DNA of 64,000 nt from Cylicocyclus nassatus (GCA_958299035.1 CATQJL010000316.1:90232443-90296442); one strand, 5' to 3'. Shown: positions 10,475 through 23,638, counted from the stretch's first letter. The notes: generated by a model not told the origin, from the sequence alone. Program-made: numbers and translations.

Positions 10475-11804
10475 GTACCACGCACCCTTCCTCGTTTCTC
10501 ATCAGAAATGCTTAGTAAACGATCATCTAATTGTCTGCATTACTTTTTATGCACATATTTATTTCCAGCAGTTCTCTGCGTAAGCGCTTGCAAATATCCA
10601 TAAATGGGTGATTGCATGAGTAGGTGATGGGATTAAAGGCTTGATACCATCAATTTTCCGTCCGCCGCTTCGTGTTCTTAGTCGTTCATATGTCGCATGA
10701 TATATATCTTAATTTTCATTACCTTCCTAGCTAGATAGTAGGAGTAACTATGCTTCTTTCATATTTTTTTTTCCACAGTGACGCTCATCGCTTCTTTCCA
10801 ATGATCTTTGATACATTTCTGTCGGGGAAATTTCCACCAAGTGTAGTATTCCAAAGATCGGGTTTCGTGAAATTTGCTACATTTACAACTTAAAAACCCT
10901 TCTACATACTGGGTTCATCGACAACAACTTCTATATTTACTTCTTCATTAGATACCATGAATTGATGTCTTAAAGCATAATTGCAAATGCAAAAGCGATA
11001 GAAATTTTTCAAACGAACAGTATCATCATAAGAAATTCCTTCATGCATTTCTATATCTAGAAGAAGCTATTCAGTTTTGTAGAAAGAAGCATTTCGTAAG
11101 CTTGACTGGCCCAGGTAGATTTTAAAATGGAATAATTTTTTTGTCGAGAAATCCACTGGCTTCAGAATTTCTACAAATTTGAATGCTTAGGCGTTTATCC
11201 AAAAAATTCTTTTTTGCTTTCCAACCCTAAAACAAGGATTTCTTGCTTACCATTATCACTCATCGTAATATGAATGTCTCAGCTACATATGACCAATTTT
11301 ACAATAGACAATATTGGAATCAGAATAAAAGTCTTATTTGTTTTCCATTTCACGTCACAATGCCCGTTATAGAGATTGCAATCTAAAAATGTATCTCCAT
11401 GAAAAGGCATTGTTGTCTGTATTTTTTGTCTCTGGAGCTTGCCATAAGTTATTTCTGGAAAAATTGTTGGTTTTTGTTCACATTTCGCTCTTGCGATTTT
11501 GACATTCTTGCAAGCTTTCCAATGATTTTGAGGGCTATTTTGGGTAGGTAATGGACACGACATGATTAGCGCGGCAATTTCATTTGCTTGAGTTTTGGAA
11601 TTTGGAGAAAACAACAGCCATTATTTGAAAACCTTAGCAAGCTGGTTCGAGCAAATATTTTTTTGGTGGCAGGAGCAGGGGGATGGGGATATTCCATATT
11701 TCATTATACTTCGTTCTGCAGTTCATCATAGACAACACATTTATTCGAAGTTGTAAAGTCTTTGCTGTGTATGAAGATTTGTGTTGGTACTTTTTACCCC
11801 CTAC

Positions 11805-11895
11805 CTCTACAATATAAATGTTCAGGAAATTTCCCAGAGACAGTACAAGGCACAGTTTGTATTGCACTTCTGTGAACATTTCCGGGTTCAATTTT
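11805..11895 (-). CDS. Exon-like segment (minus strand)
   Basis: On the minus strand, acceptor TAAAATCAG and donor GTAGAG/GTAGGG enclose 91 nt. One frame reads LNPEMFTEVQYK...SLGNFLNIYIVE, with codon use typical of coding sequence. A second frame is also open. The acceptor lacks a pyrimidine run, and neither frame fits between the exons at 17.4 and 5.9 kb. The LGNFLN string recalls formin FH2 domains, but what follows does not, so no function is proposed. Confidence 0.3.
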
Positions 11896-13032
11896 CTGAT
11901 TTTACATTAAGCATTTTTTGAAAGTTGAGGACATTTTGGTCGAATTATCAGGTATAGTGACAGTTTTTCTTTTGAAGTCTATTCAAGCGTGTGAACAACA
12001 ACAGACCTGTAAAATTTGCTTGCATTATTAATATTGTGGAAATTTCTAACTCAAAAAAATCCGATTTCTGACGTTTTGAACATAACTTCCTTTTTGAATT
12101 TCCTCTCATAGAAGAAATCTAATCTGAAGTGCCCAAAGGGCTGTTTCTTTCGCTGCATAGTCTCAAAAATGATACATGGAACCCTAGTTTACCCCTCATT
12201 ATCGCTGAAATGACTATGGTCTACAAAAAAACATTAGGACAAATTTTCCTCTAGCCGGATATGCTCAGTAAATCTATGAGATTCTTAAAATAATGCCAGG
12301 TTTCCATTCCTGTGAAAATAGCGGCATTTGGTTTAGATCTGTAGCCTAGCAATTACTGCTACCTTATTCTTTTTATGTCATCTACGTCACTGTCATTTGA
12401 TACTAGATTAGTCAACAGCACGAAAGTAAAGGCTAAATTTACAATTTTTCTTACCACATGTTTGTTTGATTGGGCGCACTTTCTTCGTCTCTTACAAGTA
12501 AAATAGGTCCGATGGGTCCACGATTTTTTTGGATGTCCAGCTAGATCGCTTTGTTCATTTTTCTCAGTACAGCGAATAGTGGAGCAAACCACACAGTGAA
12601 AGCCTACTTTTCAAGCAGAAATAAAAAAAGAGTAAAACTAGAAAATACTGGTACGAAAATAACAACGCAAAACTAAGCTTCAAAACATAAACTATAAACA
12701 TTACAATCTTGACCACTTGTTTATGGTTCAATTAGTTGATTTCTTTCTATTTCTTGTTAATGCTAGTGACTTCAGACTCGTGGAAATCTGCTTTGCTGCT
12801 TTCGTACCAGTAATTACATAAATAAAGAACGTAAGTAGTATATATCCATTTGAGACAAGCCGTAAATTATGAACAACAGAGTCTACCTGTGACTGCTTTG
12901 ACTACTTTCCTCGAAGTAATCATCTTGCTTTCCTTATTATCATATAAATCCGTTTTGGACTGTACCTTATAAAGATCAGTCTAGCTATCAACTTAGTAAC
13001 TCTACCTATATCTTTTGCCTAATTACGCCCCT

Positions 13033-13048
13033 CCCCCCCCCCCCCCCC
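13033..13048 (+). repeat. C16 homopolymer tract
   Basis: Sixteen C in a row, preceded by CGCCCCT. Confidence 0.95.
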
Positions 13049-13126
13049 ATAGACTGTGTAGAGAAGGTGTTCTAGGCATTCTTATTGATATGAATGACTT
13101 TGCGTCATGCATACTTGAATTGTCTA

Positions 13127-13203
13127 TGCATCTTGAGCCCCAGCACATCGAGCCTGGTTCACGAGCAAGAACCGAATCCGTTTTGCGCCTCTTTTGTGAA
13201 AGT
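13127..13203 (+). CDS. Exon-like segment (plus strand)
   Basis: The segment is GC-richer than its surroundings and ends at a good donor, GTGAAA/GTAAGC. Two plus frames are open (HLEPQHIEPGSRARTES... and SPSTSSLVHEQEPNPF...). The acceptor is unclear; CTTGAG or CCCCAG are the only AGs nearby. It may be an exon of a nested plus-strand gene. Confidence 0.25.
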
Positions 13204-13742
13204 AAGCTTGAAAAATCGTGACAATGTTATCTTTTGCAACTTTGAGCGATTTTTCTGGCAAAAAGAACTTCGCAGCTTTAGAATATGCCTCACATCTCGA
13301 TTTTAAAAGCTTTGAAAAGTATGCGAGAAATGCGGTAGAAATTATCCTCAAATGCTAGGCGAACAGCTTCTTTTTTCTTCAAAGCTGCTTCTGCGAGTGC
13401 GACAAAATCTGATTCCATGCCTTTACTTCCCAGTGAAATTTTTTCATTCTGGACCCAAAACCCTTATACTAACAGCAGTTTTCGCTAAATATATAACATT
13501 ATCTATTGCTCAGAAACTTCCAGAAAATGTGGGGTATATGAGACAAGCCTTGGTTTTTCATATGTGGACGATAGAAGAAATATGAGTTTATTATTTTTTG
13601 CAACTGACTTGTGTAGATGGGATAGTATGCTTCAAATCACTATTCATATTTCCAAACGGCAAAACCAATTAATGTTTATGTTCAAATAATCCTTACTTTT
13701 TCTTATCGTTTTTGCTTGTTAGTTACATATAAGGACTGTAAA

Positions 13743-13795
13743 AGGTGAATTTAAGTAGGTAGGTAAATTAGGTAATTAAATTAGGTAAATTTTCT
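13743..13795. repeat. Low-complexity TAGGTAAAT repeats
   Basis: Imperfect repeats of TAGGTAAATT/TAGGTAATTAAAT occur over about 50 bp. Confidence 0.8.
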
Positions 13796-14169
13796 ACATG
13801 AGAAACTGCTGCCAATAAAGGTAAGTTACACACACTTATCCAGAAGTAATGAATTCATATGGCAACGCGAAAACACGAAATAATTGTTGCTACTATTATT
13901 TCTTGGAGTATATTTCGCCTTTTTCGAGTATAGACATTGAGGGTTCCACACAAAATGATATATGATGGCCAGCAAAATAGAACTGTTTATGCATTTCTAT
14001 CGAGCAGATTGCTAAAAATCTCAAAATAGTTTGACAGCATTAATCTTTGGTTGCTTATTAAGACCACCATCGGAGATGTGCAGAGGAAATACTTTTTTGA
14101 ACAAGATATGTATGAGATGATCCTATTAGTTGTTTGACATGTGAAAACCACGAGTTTCTAATTTTGCAG

Positions 14170-14266
14170 TCTGTGTCAACGGCTAATTTCCTTTTCCGTC
14201 ACATTTATGCATCGTCGCGGAATCTGTGCGCACTTGGGACAGTGCCCGACACGGCGCGGTTCGAAA
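14170..14266 (-). other. GC-rich island with acceptor, strand and frame unclear
   Basis: On the minus strand a good acceptor (AAAAATTCAG) opens a GC-rich segment in which all three frames start open (for example SNRAVSGTVPSAHRFRDDA then stop; another frame contains CPKC). No convincing donor is present. It may be an alternative 3' exon or a conserved repeat. Confidence 0.3.
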
Positions 14267-17200
14267 CTGAATTTTTAACTGATTTTTGAAGCCTTAATGG
14301 TTCTCCTTTGAGGTCTGAACTGACAAACTCTCTCCGATAGGTACCATCCAAAAGTTTTTCTTTTCAATCTAAAGGCGCTTCACTTTTCGATACTGACTTA
14401 TTTATTATGTGTATCTTCTACCCATTGAAGTTTTCTATAGAATATTCTCAGAATTGTCCTTTCCCACACTATTGTTAGTGAGAACTCAGCATACTATCTG
14501 CTTCGACTAGTTTCTGCACCTAATTTTGAGTCCAACGTGGAGATCATCATAAAAATAGAGTGGGAGTATTTTTTGATTTCGATTCTCGATTGGTTTTCTA
14601 AGTCTAAAAGTTGAGATGACCTCTGTCGGCTTCACTGTGAACCTTTTGAGACTTGAAAAAAAAACAGCTAACCTCAACTCTCAGTATCTCAGATTCAATT
14701 CTACTGCCGATATAATAAGCTGTGATCAACTATCAGATGTGAAGTATGTTCTTCCGAGTTCTTGATTGATATATTCCTCTTGAAGAAGTCGGCTTCTCGC
14801 ATCACTTTTATGTCAGTGTCAATCTCCATTATTCAGCGTGCCCATGCTAAAGTGCAGTTTCATGTGGTTTCTTCGGTGCGGCATTTTCTATTTTCGACTG
14901 AAGACAAGGTTTTTTCCCATGGGTCAAATATTTCAGCCCAATTAATCTTTTCGTTTCGTTTAAAAACAGTATTTCGTCGGACGTAATCTGAGATATGCTC
15001 TGGCAGTTCTTAGTTCAAAGTACGATTTTACGCCCAGCAGAAATTTCGAGTGGAAACACGGCTATGTGCAACCTGCTCCGAGTTGCCTGGCTTAGGCAAC
15101 ATATATTGCGAAAATTCCAAACAATATGCAATAAGTTTTTTTATGACGGTATGCTCAAAATGAAAACTATTCTCAAATCAATATAATTACGAGGTCCTTA
15201 GTCAAAAAGCATAATCTCACTCTCAGCTCCATTAACTTCATAACCAAGTGGGAGTTTATACTAATTTCAGAAGTTGCTGTCTCCAAAATGATGCTGTGAT
15301 GGTGTTTTTGGTTTCTAAAAAAACTACTATGAGTCGAAATTGATTTAACTAGGGTTTTTGGTTGTCTCAAATGTTAACCATCCAAATGTTGCTATTTCAA
15401 AGGAAATTCATTGGGCTCGAACAATGATATGCTGAATAGATATCACTCTAATCAACTTTGGCATTATTTCTTTATTGTGAAAAGGTCTTCTCCACAGTCA
15501 AATGTCAAATATTTTGGGACTAATAAAGTGAAGGTTTTGAACTCGTCTGAAAATACCTTACCGAGCATATAGATAAACACTTTCTATAATATCACTAGTC
15601 AAGTGCGGTCAGCTTTTGGATAGTTTTTGCTTTCTCGTAGGCATACTGTGAGCCTACGCAGCGCGAAGATGTTGCTGCTCAGGCAGCAGGCAGAGTTGTG
15701 AAAGCAGTTTCATTGTAGAAAGTGAATCTATTCATCAGCCCAATGCTTATTTACGACCCTTGCGGTTTTTATTTCCTTCAGTATGGACAGTAATTTTTGG
15801 GTAGAGTAATTTATTACTAAGCGGGAATTCTGGAGTAATCTTAAGCCAGCAAAAATTCGTCATTTTGCATGACAATGTCCCTCACTTGATCTCGACTCTA
15901 GTTTTTCGGCCCTTTCTATGATGTATGAAGCAAGAACTCATTATATGAGCAAGAACTTTTTAGAAATGAGTAATATAGTCTTTCTTGCTACAGATGCTCT
16001 ATAAACTTACTTTTTCCGCTAAAAACGACATCCCACAAAGTCCTGGGCTTCAAGACGTCAAAAAAGAGGAAGCTGCGCGTTTACATTTTTTTGAATCGGT
16101 TCACATAGGTCTAGGAGAAATTCAGTACGTCAACATCACAATTTTGAAAGAAATGGTGGATAATTTGATTCACGAATAATTGTATCTAAAGACGTACTTA
16201 ACGAAACGTTTTTTGCATGAAAAGGTTGGACCGTATTGCTGGTTCAAGTATTATGATGGTCCGCTTTTGCACCGTTCAAACAATTTTTGTAGAAAAGTTA
16301 TTCTTTGAAAGACTTCTTAAAAGTACAGTAGAAGATCATGTTCAATGAATTACACGAACTAGGAGTAAATAAACATGAAAACCATTCGTTTCCCATTTTA
16401 TGATCCGCCACAGTTCTTTGTTAACTGCTCAAAAGTTGCAGGAAAATTCTCTGAACTTGGTTGCTCATCATTTATTTAGAATAGGAAACAACAAAATTCA
16501 CTACAAAAAGAAGTTATTCAATTTTTAGTCACAAAGCCCTGCTTGCAAGATTTGATAGCAAGGATGAATGTCTTCAAATCGCGAGAGTAGTCTCACGTTT
16601 TTTTAACTGAGTGTCGTGAGCTGTGTATCTTACATTCAAAAGGCCATCTTGCAATATTTTTTGAATTTTGGGCAACAGAACAGTGATGGAAAATTCTTCT
16701 ACCTTCAAAGAATTTGTCGGGCCAAGCTTTTCCAACAACCTACTGAAAAAACACAAAGCTTGAATTTTCAGGATAATACACTATCCTGAAAAAATTTTAG
16801 CAATGAGAATACATTGCTTCCTCATTGCCCTGAGTGCCGCTTGCAGAACGTCATCGAAGAAAGAAACGTTCTGTGATCCAACAAAAACTTTTTTTTGACA
16901 ATAATGCCTCAGTTACTTAGAAATTTTCGCAAAATCTAGGCCCATCGCCAATTCGGCAAAATACGACGACACCAGAAATGTAGATTTGCGCTTACTAACA
17001 TAATAAAAATTTTTTGGATGGCATTTCAGTATCAATCCATACCTAAGAAGCCTCCCTTAAAGAATATTCCTGAAATGATTTAAGCTTTATTCCCTTTTGG
17101 TAACAGCGACATGCAAGTCAAGATATTGTTGGGTAGTTTATAGTTTGAAGACTATCAATCTGTTAGTGAATTTTTTAACATCTTGAACGGGCAGCCAACC

Positions 17201-17426
17201 ATCAAATATAGCAGGTCCAAGGGACAAGAATGTCATGTTTATAGTAAAACTGCGCCGACGTACTTGCGAACGTCTATGAACTTCCTCAACAGCGTAATGA
17301 ACTTTTATTAGCTTGTATAAATGCTTCCACAAGAGTTCTCCTATTGTTGGGGACAATCATATGCATTAGCTACTCTCGTATGTAGTGGAAGTTTTTCAGT
17401 CTTAGCATCGCTCTTACTCTACTCAC
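14267..17426. other. AT-rich stretch without a recognisable gene
   Basis: I find only short open frames without paired splice sites. Small hairpins occur, such as GTTGCC...GGCAAC near 15083 and GTAGGC...GCCTAC near 15639. The region lies in the inferred intron between 17.4 and 5.9 kb. Confidence 0.5.
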
Positions 17427-17481
17427 TCTTCTTCGTGTCAGGAGTTGTCGGCTCGGAGTTCTTCCGTTTGTCAATGTTGTT
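17427..17481 (-). CDS. Exon of the minus-strand gene, phase 0 to 1
   Basis: On the minus strand, acceptor GAGCTAG precedes 18 codons (NNIDKRKNSEPTTPDTKK) and one base, then the strong donor AAGAAGA/GTGAGT. The peptide is charged, with an SEPTTPDT stretch typical of disordered regions. Entry phase 0 fits the exon at 21055-21169, and exit phase 1 fits the exon at 5833-5945. The plus strand is open as a hydrophobic frame after a good acceptor at 17399, which lowers confidence. Confidence 0.45.
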
Positions 17482-18484
17482 CTAGCTCATTTGTCATTCA
17501 TAGTTACATGTCATTCATTTTCACACGTGTTCCGAGCAGGGGAATGACAACTTGACGCCGAGAAACTGACAGAATGACAATGCTTTCATAGTAGATGTAA
17601 AAACTTAAAAATACTATGGTATTTAAGGGGCTGATCAGTTTCTTGTTTATTTTCCTTTGTATTTTCGTTTCGCAAGAATGGTGAAAAGAGAGTGGAAATG
17701 AAAGTATGATGATTTTGCTAAGGGCAACTTCCTCTCTTCTTATGCTCTTTGGTCACTATCCATTATGCGATCCCCATTTGATGAATTTGAGTTCTTAAAG
17801 TTCAAAATGAACCCAGATGGAGGGTTCAAAACCAATCACATAACCTTTAAGTCGTAAAATTGTGATTAATAGCTTACTGACAGTCCAGAATGTTTGTACT
17901 TGTGGGTAGGTTAAGGCATCGTTCTCTTTGGATGCTAATGTGTCTTGGTTTCTCATATACAAAGTTGAAATCAAGAATTTGTCAACATTTTTCAAAGAAG
18001 ATTTTTTTGTAGTTTTGCGATGGCCATGCTGTCAAGGCTTCTACCTAGGAAATTTTTTCAATCTTTTCTCTATCCTTTTGTGACTGAGTTACTAGATCTC
18101 AATCTAACAATTTTGAAGAAGTCCTTCAATTTGGAAATTCATAATCTTCAATAGAGCAGAATGTCACGAAACATTATATGCATTGGCCTACTTGTGTTCT
18201 TCCCATGAATCACAAACTCAACATAAATCACCCGGACTGCTACCATGCCGTTTAAGTGCCAATTCTGAGAAGAATCTGCAGGTGCCCTCCTCAGTCTATG
18301 AACTTCAAGGTCTGATTGTCACTTTCATTTCCACGTGTCACACCCTACGTTTATGTACATATTTGTGTCAAAAAAAATCAATTTTATATATTCGAAAAAG
18401 AGAATGTTGTGCGCTTAATATCAGTAATATTAAGTTAGTCCATAAGTGTTGCACCGACAAATTTAGAAATTCGCTCAAATGGGG

Positions 18485-18605
18485 AGGGGAAGGAACCCCG
18501 CCAGTTTGAACCGCCTCCGCGGACTACTGGTCTTGTAAGGACATGCAACAATATAGCAAAAGGACCAGTTGCCAGCGAAAGTGGGCTTGGCGGAGTTCTT
18601 TCCCC
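18485..18605. mobile_element. Small hairpin element, family A copy 1
   Basis: GGGGAAGGAAC at the left pairs with GTTCTTTCCCC at the right. Inside are CGCCAGTTT, GCCGCC-like and ACTGGTC boxes that recur inverted. The same order of boxes is found at 34670-34794, so this is a dispersed family of about 120-bp fold-back elements. No clear target duplication is seen at this copy. Confidence 0.65.
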
Positions 18606-19112
18606 TACCGCGCTTAGATGTGCAGAAGAAGTTAAGCTATATGATATTGTAACAACAACCAAACCTAAAAAAATAATATTTGACGGTTTCGTTAATCAGC
18701 TGTGTCCTCGTAATATGTCCTTACATAGATTGTTGCTCAAAGTAAGAACAAGTTCAGAATATTTGCTTTCTAACTATGTTGAGTCGGGCGAATTCACTGT
18801 AGCCGCAAAAATTACGTTTTTCCAAAACTGTGATGCAAGACTTACAGACCAACCTAACCTTCTCTGATCATCAAAAACTCTAAAAAATGGGGTTATTTCC
18901 GGATTCATCATATTTGTAAAATTGATTGTTGGCAACAGTCAAGTCGTGTTTTGATCCATAATGATGAATTGAATTCTAATTGTAAGTTTCTAGTCGTTTT
19001 TGCTTAACTGCAGCTCCTTTAAGTTTCGTAAAATCGTCAAATCTGTTACTCATCTCGTTTCCAAGTCCCGTCATCTGTCTGACAGATTTTCCGGACATTT
19101 TTTTCCTTTCAG

Positions 19113-19263
19113 ATCACGCCATCTGCTATTCGTGCAGCATTACTTTTTGATTCTGATGGCGTTCGGCGGTTTGCTGGAGGGTTTCCTGGCCGAGAAAAAC
19201 TTCGACGAACCACGTCATCGTCGCCATCTCCGTATGGAGATTGCTACTCGGCGAAGCCTTACG
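19113..19263 (+). CDS. Exon 1 of a possible nested plus-strand gene
   Basis: A very good acceptor, TTTTCCTTTCAG, opens this exon. A start codon at 19156 gives MAFGGLLEGFLAEKNFDEPR and then HRRHLRMEIATRRSLT, ending in phase 0 at ACG/GTCAGT. The acceptor could serve trans-splicing, with 19156 as the start, or the exon may be internal, since the frame also opens upstream of the ATG. Codon use (TTC, CTG, GCC, GAC, CGC) is coding-like. The antisense frame is open but has no acceptor. The product is not recognised. Confidence 0.55.
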
Positions 19264-19368
19264 GTCAGTTTTTTGTCTTCGAGGGACTTATTTGGGAGTG
19301 AAGACGAGAAGTCGATTACTACATCTTCAAAATAATGTTTGATGGTGAATATTGGATGGAACTTTTAG

Positions 19369-19456
19369 GAAACCGGAAATGAAAAACTCCTCATGAAAAA
19401 GCTGAGCACCGTCAGCGCTCCGATACCAAAGTATTCGTGGACACTCGTTTCTCGAG
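19369..19456 (+). CDS. Exon 2 of the possible nested plus-strand gene
   Basis: Acceptor GAACTTTTAG and the consensus donor CTCGAG/GTAAGT bound 88 nt. The frame continues in phase 0 from the exon at 19113-19263: ETGNEKLLMKKL then STVSAPIPKYSWTLVSR, exiting in phase 1. The intron between the two is 105 bp, a usual nematode size. The peptide is basic. I could not find a convincing third exon: the phase-compatible plus frame at 21057 overlaps a minus-strand exon that fits better. Function unknown. Confidence 0.6.
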
Positions 19457-20537
19457 GTAAGTTACGTTTTCATTAAAACTCACTCCTACAAGTAGGGGAG
19501 TCTCATTTTTTGTATTTTGTCTGAATGGAGATCACACAGCTGTGTTCGTAGTTTTTTGGCTCTTATTCGACACTATTATGGGGTTGAGAAAGTTCTGAAA
19601 CTTTTAGCTAAAGAAGTTTCTAACATAAATGAAAACTGAAGAAGTCCTTCACCTCAGTTATTTACATTCATGCCCAGGCTCCACTAATCCAAAATTATCA
19701 TGAGTAAAATCCTAAGAAGTCCTTGTAAGTCTCATAGTTTCCTCGTACCGTCCGACCTAGTAAAAGCATTTTTATTGTCATTTTTCCTTCTACAACTTCA
19801 TTTTTCACTAAAATCTTCCCATCGATAGTACCTGGCCGACAATTTCAGCTCCGAGAAATAACAATTTTCAATGTTATGCTAAATGCCAACTAAGGGGGCG
19901 AAACCTTTGATCAATCGAGACTTTGCATATTGAAAGAATAAGTTCTAGAGGGCTTTATGTATAAATTTAAGTCAAGTATGAAATGAAAAAAAGCTGGCTA
20001 TGGTGCATGAGGCAGAGGAAGGGGAAGAATGGTTGCTATGCGAGTCCTTTCAGATATTTTGGGTACTCATATTCATCTGTTCATTCTAGCTTTTTCTTGC
20101 TATCGTTCTTCTTGTGTGTTAGTTATCTTAGGTTGATTTTCGAATTTACTTTCTCAATAAATTCTATTGAGTTGCAGATCAATCAAAGTTAGCACTTGTT
20201 GGTTACGAACTTCTCCAAACCGCTGCTGGATCCTTTATTTTTGGTTTGCTTTTGGGCGACCCTATTTTTATCTTTAATAAGCTGTAGAAATTGTTAGGAC
20301 AGCACTTGTCTTATGTTTCACTTTCACCATAGGTTTTCTATCGAAGAAACTAACACTTTCGGTACCATTCTTTCGCCTCCATTTCTAAGGAGGGGCCATA
20401 TGATGCTATAAAATTGAGCATATCATGCGTATTAATGCCTTTATTATAAAGCTTAGAGCGTAGGAGTAGCTGAAAATAATATTTTAATGATTTTCCTCTA
20501 TCATCCTTTGCTGTAGTAAATTTTCCTTGAGTTGGAC

Positions 20538-20610
20538 CAGGGCTCAGCACAGGTGGCTTACCGGGCAAGCTGGATATCGTTTTAGAATAAAAAGCAGGGG
20601 GAAATATTGT
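20538..20610 (+). mobile_element. Truncated hAT-type MITE fragment
   Basis: CAGGGCTCAGCACAGGTGGC at the left end matches the terminus of the hAT MITEs at 31800 and 55684, and AAGCTGGATATCGTTTT matches the 55684 copy internally. The opposite terminus is missing. Confidence 0.65.
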
Positions 20611-21054
20611 TTAAGCGCCTTTACCTTCCATTTTCTATAAAGGGACACAAATATTCATTCGTGCTTTACCGACCCATTCCTGCAAAAATCAAAAATTTCC
20701 CGTTTGTTCGCCGGCTAAGCGCGCGAATTCAAACCTTCTCAGAAATAAACAAAGTACTTGTTTACGGCGAAGAGAAAATGAAATGACACCAAAATTGGTG
20801 TTTAGATGGGCAATAGGAAGTTAGATGTACGAAAAATTATCAAAAACTTTGTGAACTGAAGGTGTGGTAGAGTTTTTTCGGAGTTAGGTGGCTCTCCAGC
20901 CGCTTGGGCAGCCGCCTGAGGTGTTTGTGAAAAGAACAGTCATAAATTTTCCTTCCTTCACATAATTTTCTCACTTGTTTAACATAGCTTTGTTTTACAT
21001 CACAACCCTACAAAATTTGAATATCTCTAAACCATCTCTTCCTTGCCTAGTTAC

Positions 21055-21169
21055 AGCCCTCCAAAAAATTTTATGGCGGCGGCAAGCCTGCTCCAATCGT
21101 GCAAGGGTGGGCGCCGGACACAGCATGCCGCCAATCCGGAGATTACGAACATCTTTGATTCTTTCTCGT
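21055..21169 (-). CDS. Exon of the minus-strand gene, phase 2 to 0
   Basis: On the minus strand, acceptor ACATTGAACAG precedes one base and 38 codons (RERIKDVRNLRIGGMLC..., ...ARLEQACRRHKIFWRA), ending at GGGCT/GTAACT. The peptide is rich in Arg. Entry phase 2 fits the exon at 23639-23696, and exit phase 0 fits that at 17427-17481. The plus strand has an alternative (acceptor TAGTTACAG at 21056, LQKILWRRQACSNR...) that would follow the 19369-19456 exon in phase, but it lacks a donor. I prefer the minus strand. Confidence 0.5.
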
Positions 21170-23638
21170 CTGTTCAATGTTGTTTTTATGTTTTGTTCCA
21201 TTATCTTTCGCTATTCGCTTTGATCCATTCATGATAGCGTCATAAGTGATGTCGTATTTTGGCGAAGTCTACAGGAACTTCGTTTTTTGTAAAACTGAAA
21301 AAGCCACTTGATGCCGAGCACTGAGCTGGACTTTGGATGCTAATGAGCTTATTTCCTCACTCATAGAGAAGAATTTAAGTGTGGGGATTTTTCCATGCTG
21401 TGACCTGATGCCGAAATCTTTTTTTGTTTATTTGAAAGCGAGTCATGCTGAGGTAAGCCGCAAAACTTTCCCACCTTGTTGCAGCTTCACTTTTTTCTAA
21501 TTTGTTAGGATAAGCACTTGCATTTGCAATTCTTTTCATGGGATAAAGTGTAGTTCTTTAGCAACCGTGGGAACTATTCATGAACTTGAGGTGCTTCAGA
21601 CTCCATCTTCTCCTCCTTTACGTTTCTCCGATGCGTCATGGCTTGCATTTTTCCTTCTTCTATTGACAATCTCTCATTGCTTCATTATTCTTTGTTCATT
21701 TTCAAATCCTCTTTTCTCTTTTTATTTTCATATATGCAATTTCTTGATCGTTATCCGCATTTGTATCTTCGACTACAGAACTTCACACGTGCATACCTAT
21801 TGTTTGAAAAGTTATAGTTCTTCTTATTCTTACTTTTTGGGTAGTTTTCAATGCTTAAATGATACACAACATTCACTTTCTTCTCAGTTTTTCTTGGCGT
21901 GACTTTGAATATGTAGAAAACAAGGAAGTGGAAATAAGAACAAAGCTGTTAACAAGTTTTCGCTAACTGTTTATACCACAAATGCCCATATATTTCTTAT
22001 GAATCAGAGTTATCAAATCTGAAGATTTTATTAGTTAACAATTCATGCTGGCCAGCAAATTTCAGCAAAGAGATGATCATTATTTTTTCACATAGTTCAG
22101 ATTTTAAACAATTTTCTATGCTTTCAACTTTTGAAATTTTAAAGCACCGCGTGCGAACGCTGTAAGAGTAACCCAATTTTTGAATCCCTATTTTTGATGT
22201 CTTCACCTCGTGCATCGAAATCCTGCCAAAGAATTCCTTGGGGATTGGTTGAGATTTGCAGGGAACGAGCCGTGTTGAAAGAATCGCTGCTTTCGCGGAT
22301 AATTGCCTCTATGATGAATGCGGAATGCTTTCTAGGAGCTGTGCATTGTAGTTCTAGTTAGTGTGAGAGCGCTTTCGCCTTTTCTGCGCCCCATCTGCTT
22401 TCAAAATATATAATTTTTTAGACAACTTTTTACGTTTCGCTTTCCTTCCATCAGCTTTATGCTTCGAGGGAGTGTAACGGTAAAATGTTGATTATCATTT
22501 CTCTTTTTTCTTTTACCTTCTTTTTTCTTCTTTTCCTAGCAATTTTCTCCTTGAAAAGCCACAACATATTTGTGTAATCATCATTTGCTACTCTGGTGCT
22601 CTCCTCCATTCTACCAAGAAACTTTATTAAGAAAAATCGTGGATTTTCCGGTGCTAGTTTCTACAAGTAGTTTTATATATTTGTTATATGAAATCCTTAC
22701 TTACCCAAGTTTTCAAAAAATCGTTCTTATGAAGAATTTGGGAGGGTCTGGCACCAGATCACCTTCAAGCAGAATTTCAATGCTCAAAGTCTTCTCAGAT
22801 AAAAAACAGATAGCAATTTTATATATCAAGCCAATATTCCCAAATTTCCGCTTATTTAACTCTATGCCTTGAATGTGAGTTGCCCAATCCCTGAAAGCAA
22901 TATTTTACTGGCCAGTTTGATGGATTTCGATTCTTTTTCCAGGACAGTAGATCTACCAGTGTTAGGCACGTACGGAAATTGTCTTTCTGGGTACCTCAAG
23001 CCAAATCCTATGCTTTTCCGTAATGACGATTGTTAGGCATTACAGGAATTTATGAGAGCTTATGCAGACCATGGGAGGCCAAGCAACCGAAAGAAATTGT
23101 CATTATGTCATTGCTCAAGCTCTTTATGGTAGTTTATTACTTTGCTTATGGCCTTTCTGCTTGGGCGGACGGGAAGTTAGCTGCACACTTTAGCGTTGAA
23201 TATGAATGCATTCTTTTGGGGTAGATTCAAACTCACTTCGTTGGGCCTAATCCTTTGGTGTACATGATGGCCATAATCTGAACAGTTGATTTTCGAATGT
23301 TTCTTCTCAAGATCAGCCTCAAAATACTTTTAGGACCAAAATGGCACGCTCTACCCGAAATGTGAACTATCGCACTAATATTGAGGTTTTTTTTGCGTTT
23401 TATCTCACATTTGCGATTATCAGGCTATTTGCGTTTTCTCAAAATATCAAGATAGCCGCTTCGTGATTTTCCTTGTTTCTCATTTTTGAGGGGTAAGGCC
23501 ATAAGAAAAATGTCATTGCTTTTAGTGTCGCATGTTACATCAGACGGCATTCTAGTGTTATTAGAGCTTTGGAATTGATTTTTCTGCCTAGATGTCTCAG
23601 TGCGAGCCAAATGAAAAAGTGTAGAAATAGAAAGCCAC
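21170..23638. other. Intron-like DNA, no supported gene
   Basis: A pyrimidine-rich plus strand (notably 21600-21900 and 22490-22550) and only chance-length frames. The reading frame at 23030-23224 has no splice context. Confidence 0.5.

Noticed and set aside
11805..11895. Formin FH2-like LGNFLN string
   Set aside because: Only six residues match; the following sequence does not continue the FH2 pattern and the phase does not fit the gene.
14200..14280. GGTTCGAAAC as a possible tRNA B box
   Set aside because: No A box, acceptor stem or cloverleaf could be found around it.
21057..21223. Third exon for the plus-strand gene (LQKILWRRQACSNR...)
   Set aside because: It fits in phase after 19456 and has an acceptor but no donor. 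The antisense exon 21055-21169 has both splice sites and fits two neighbours.
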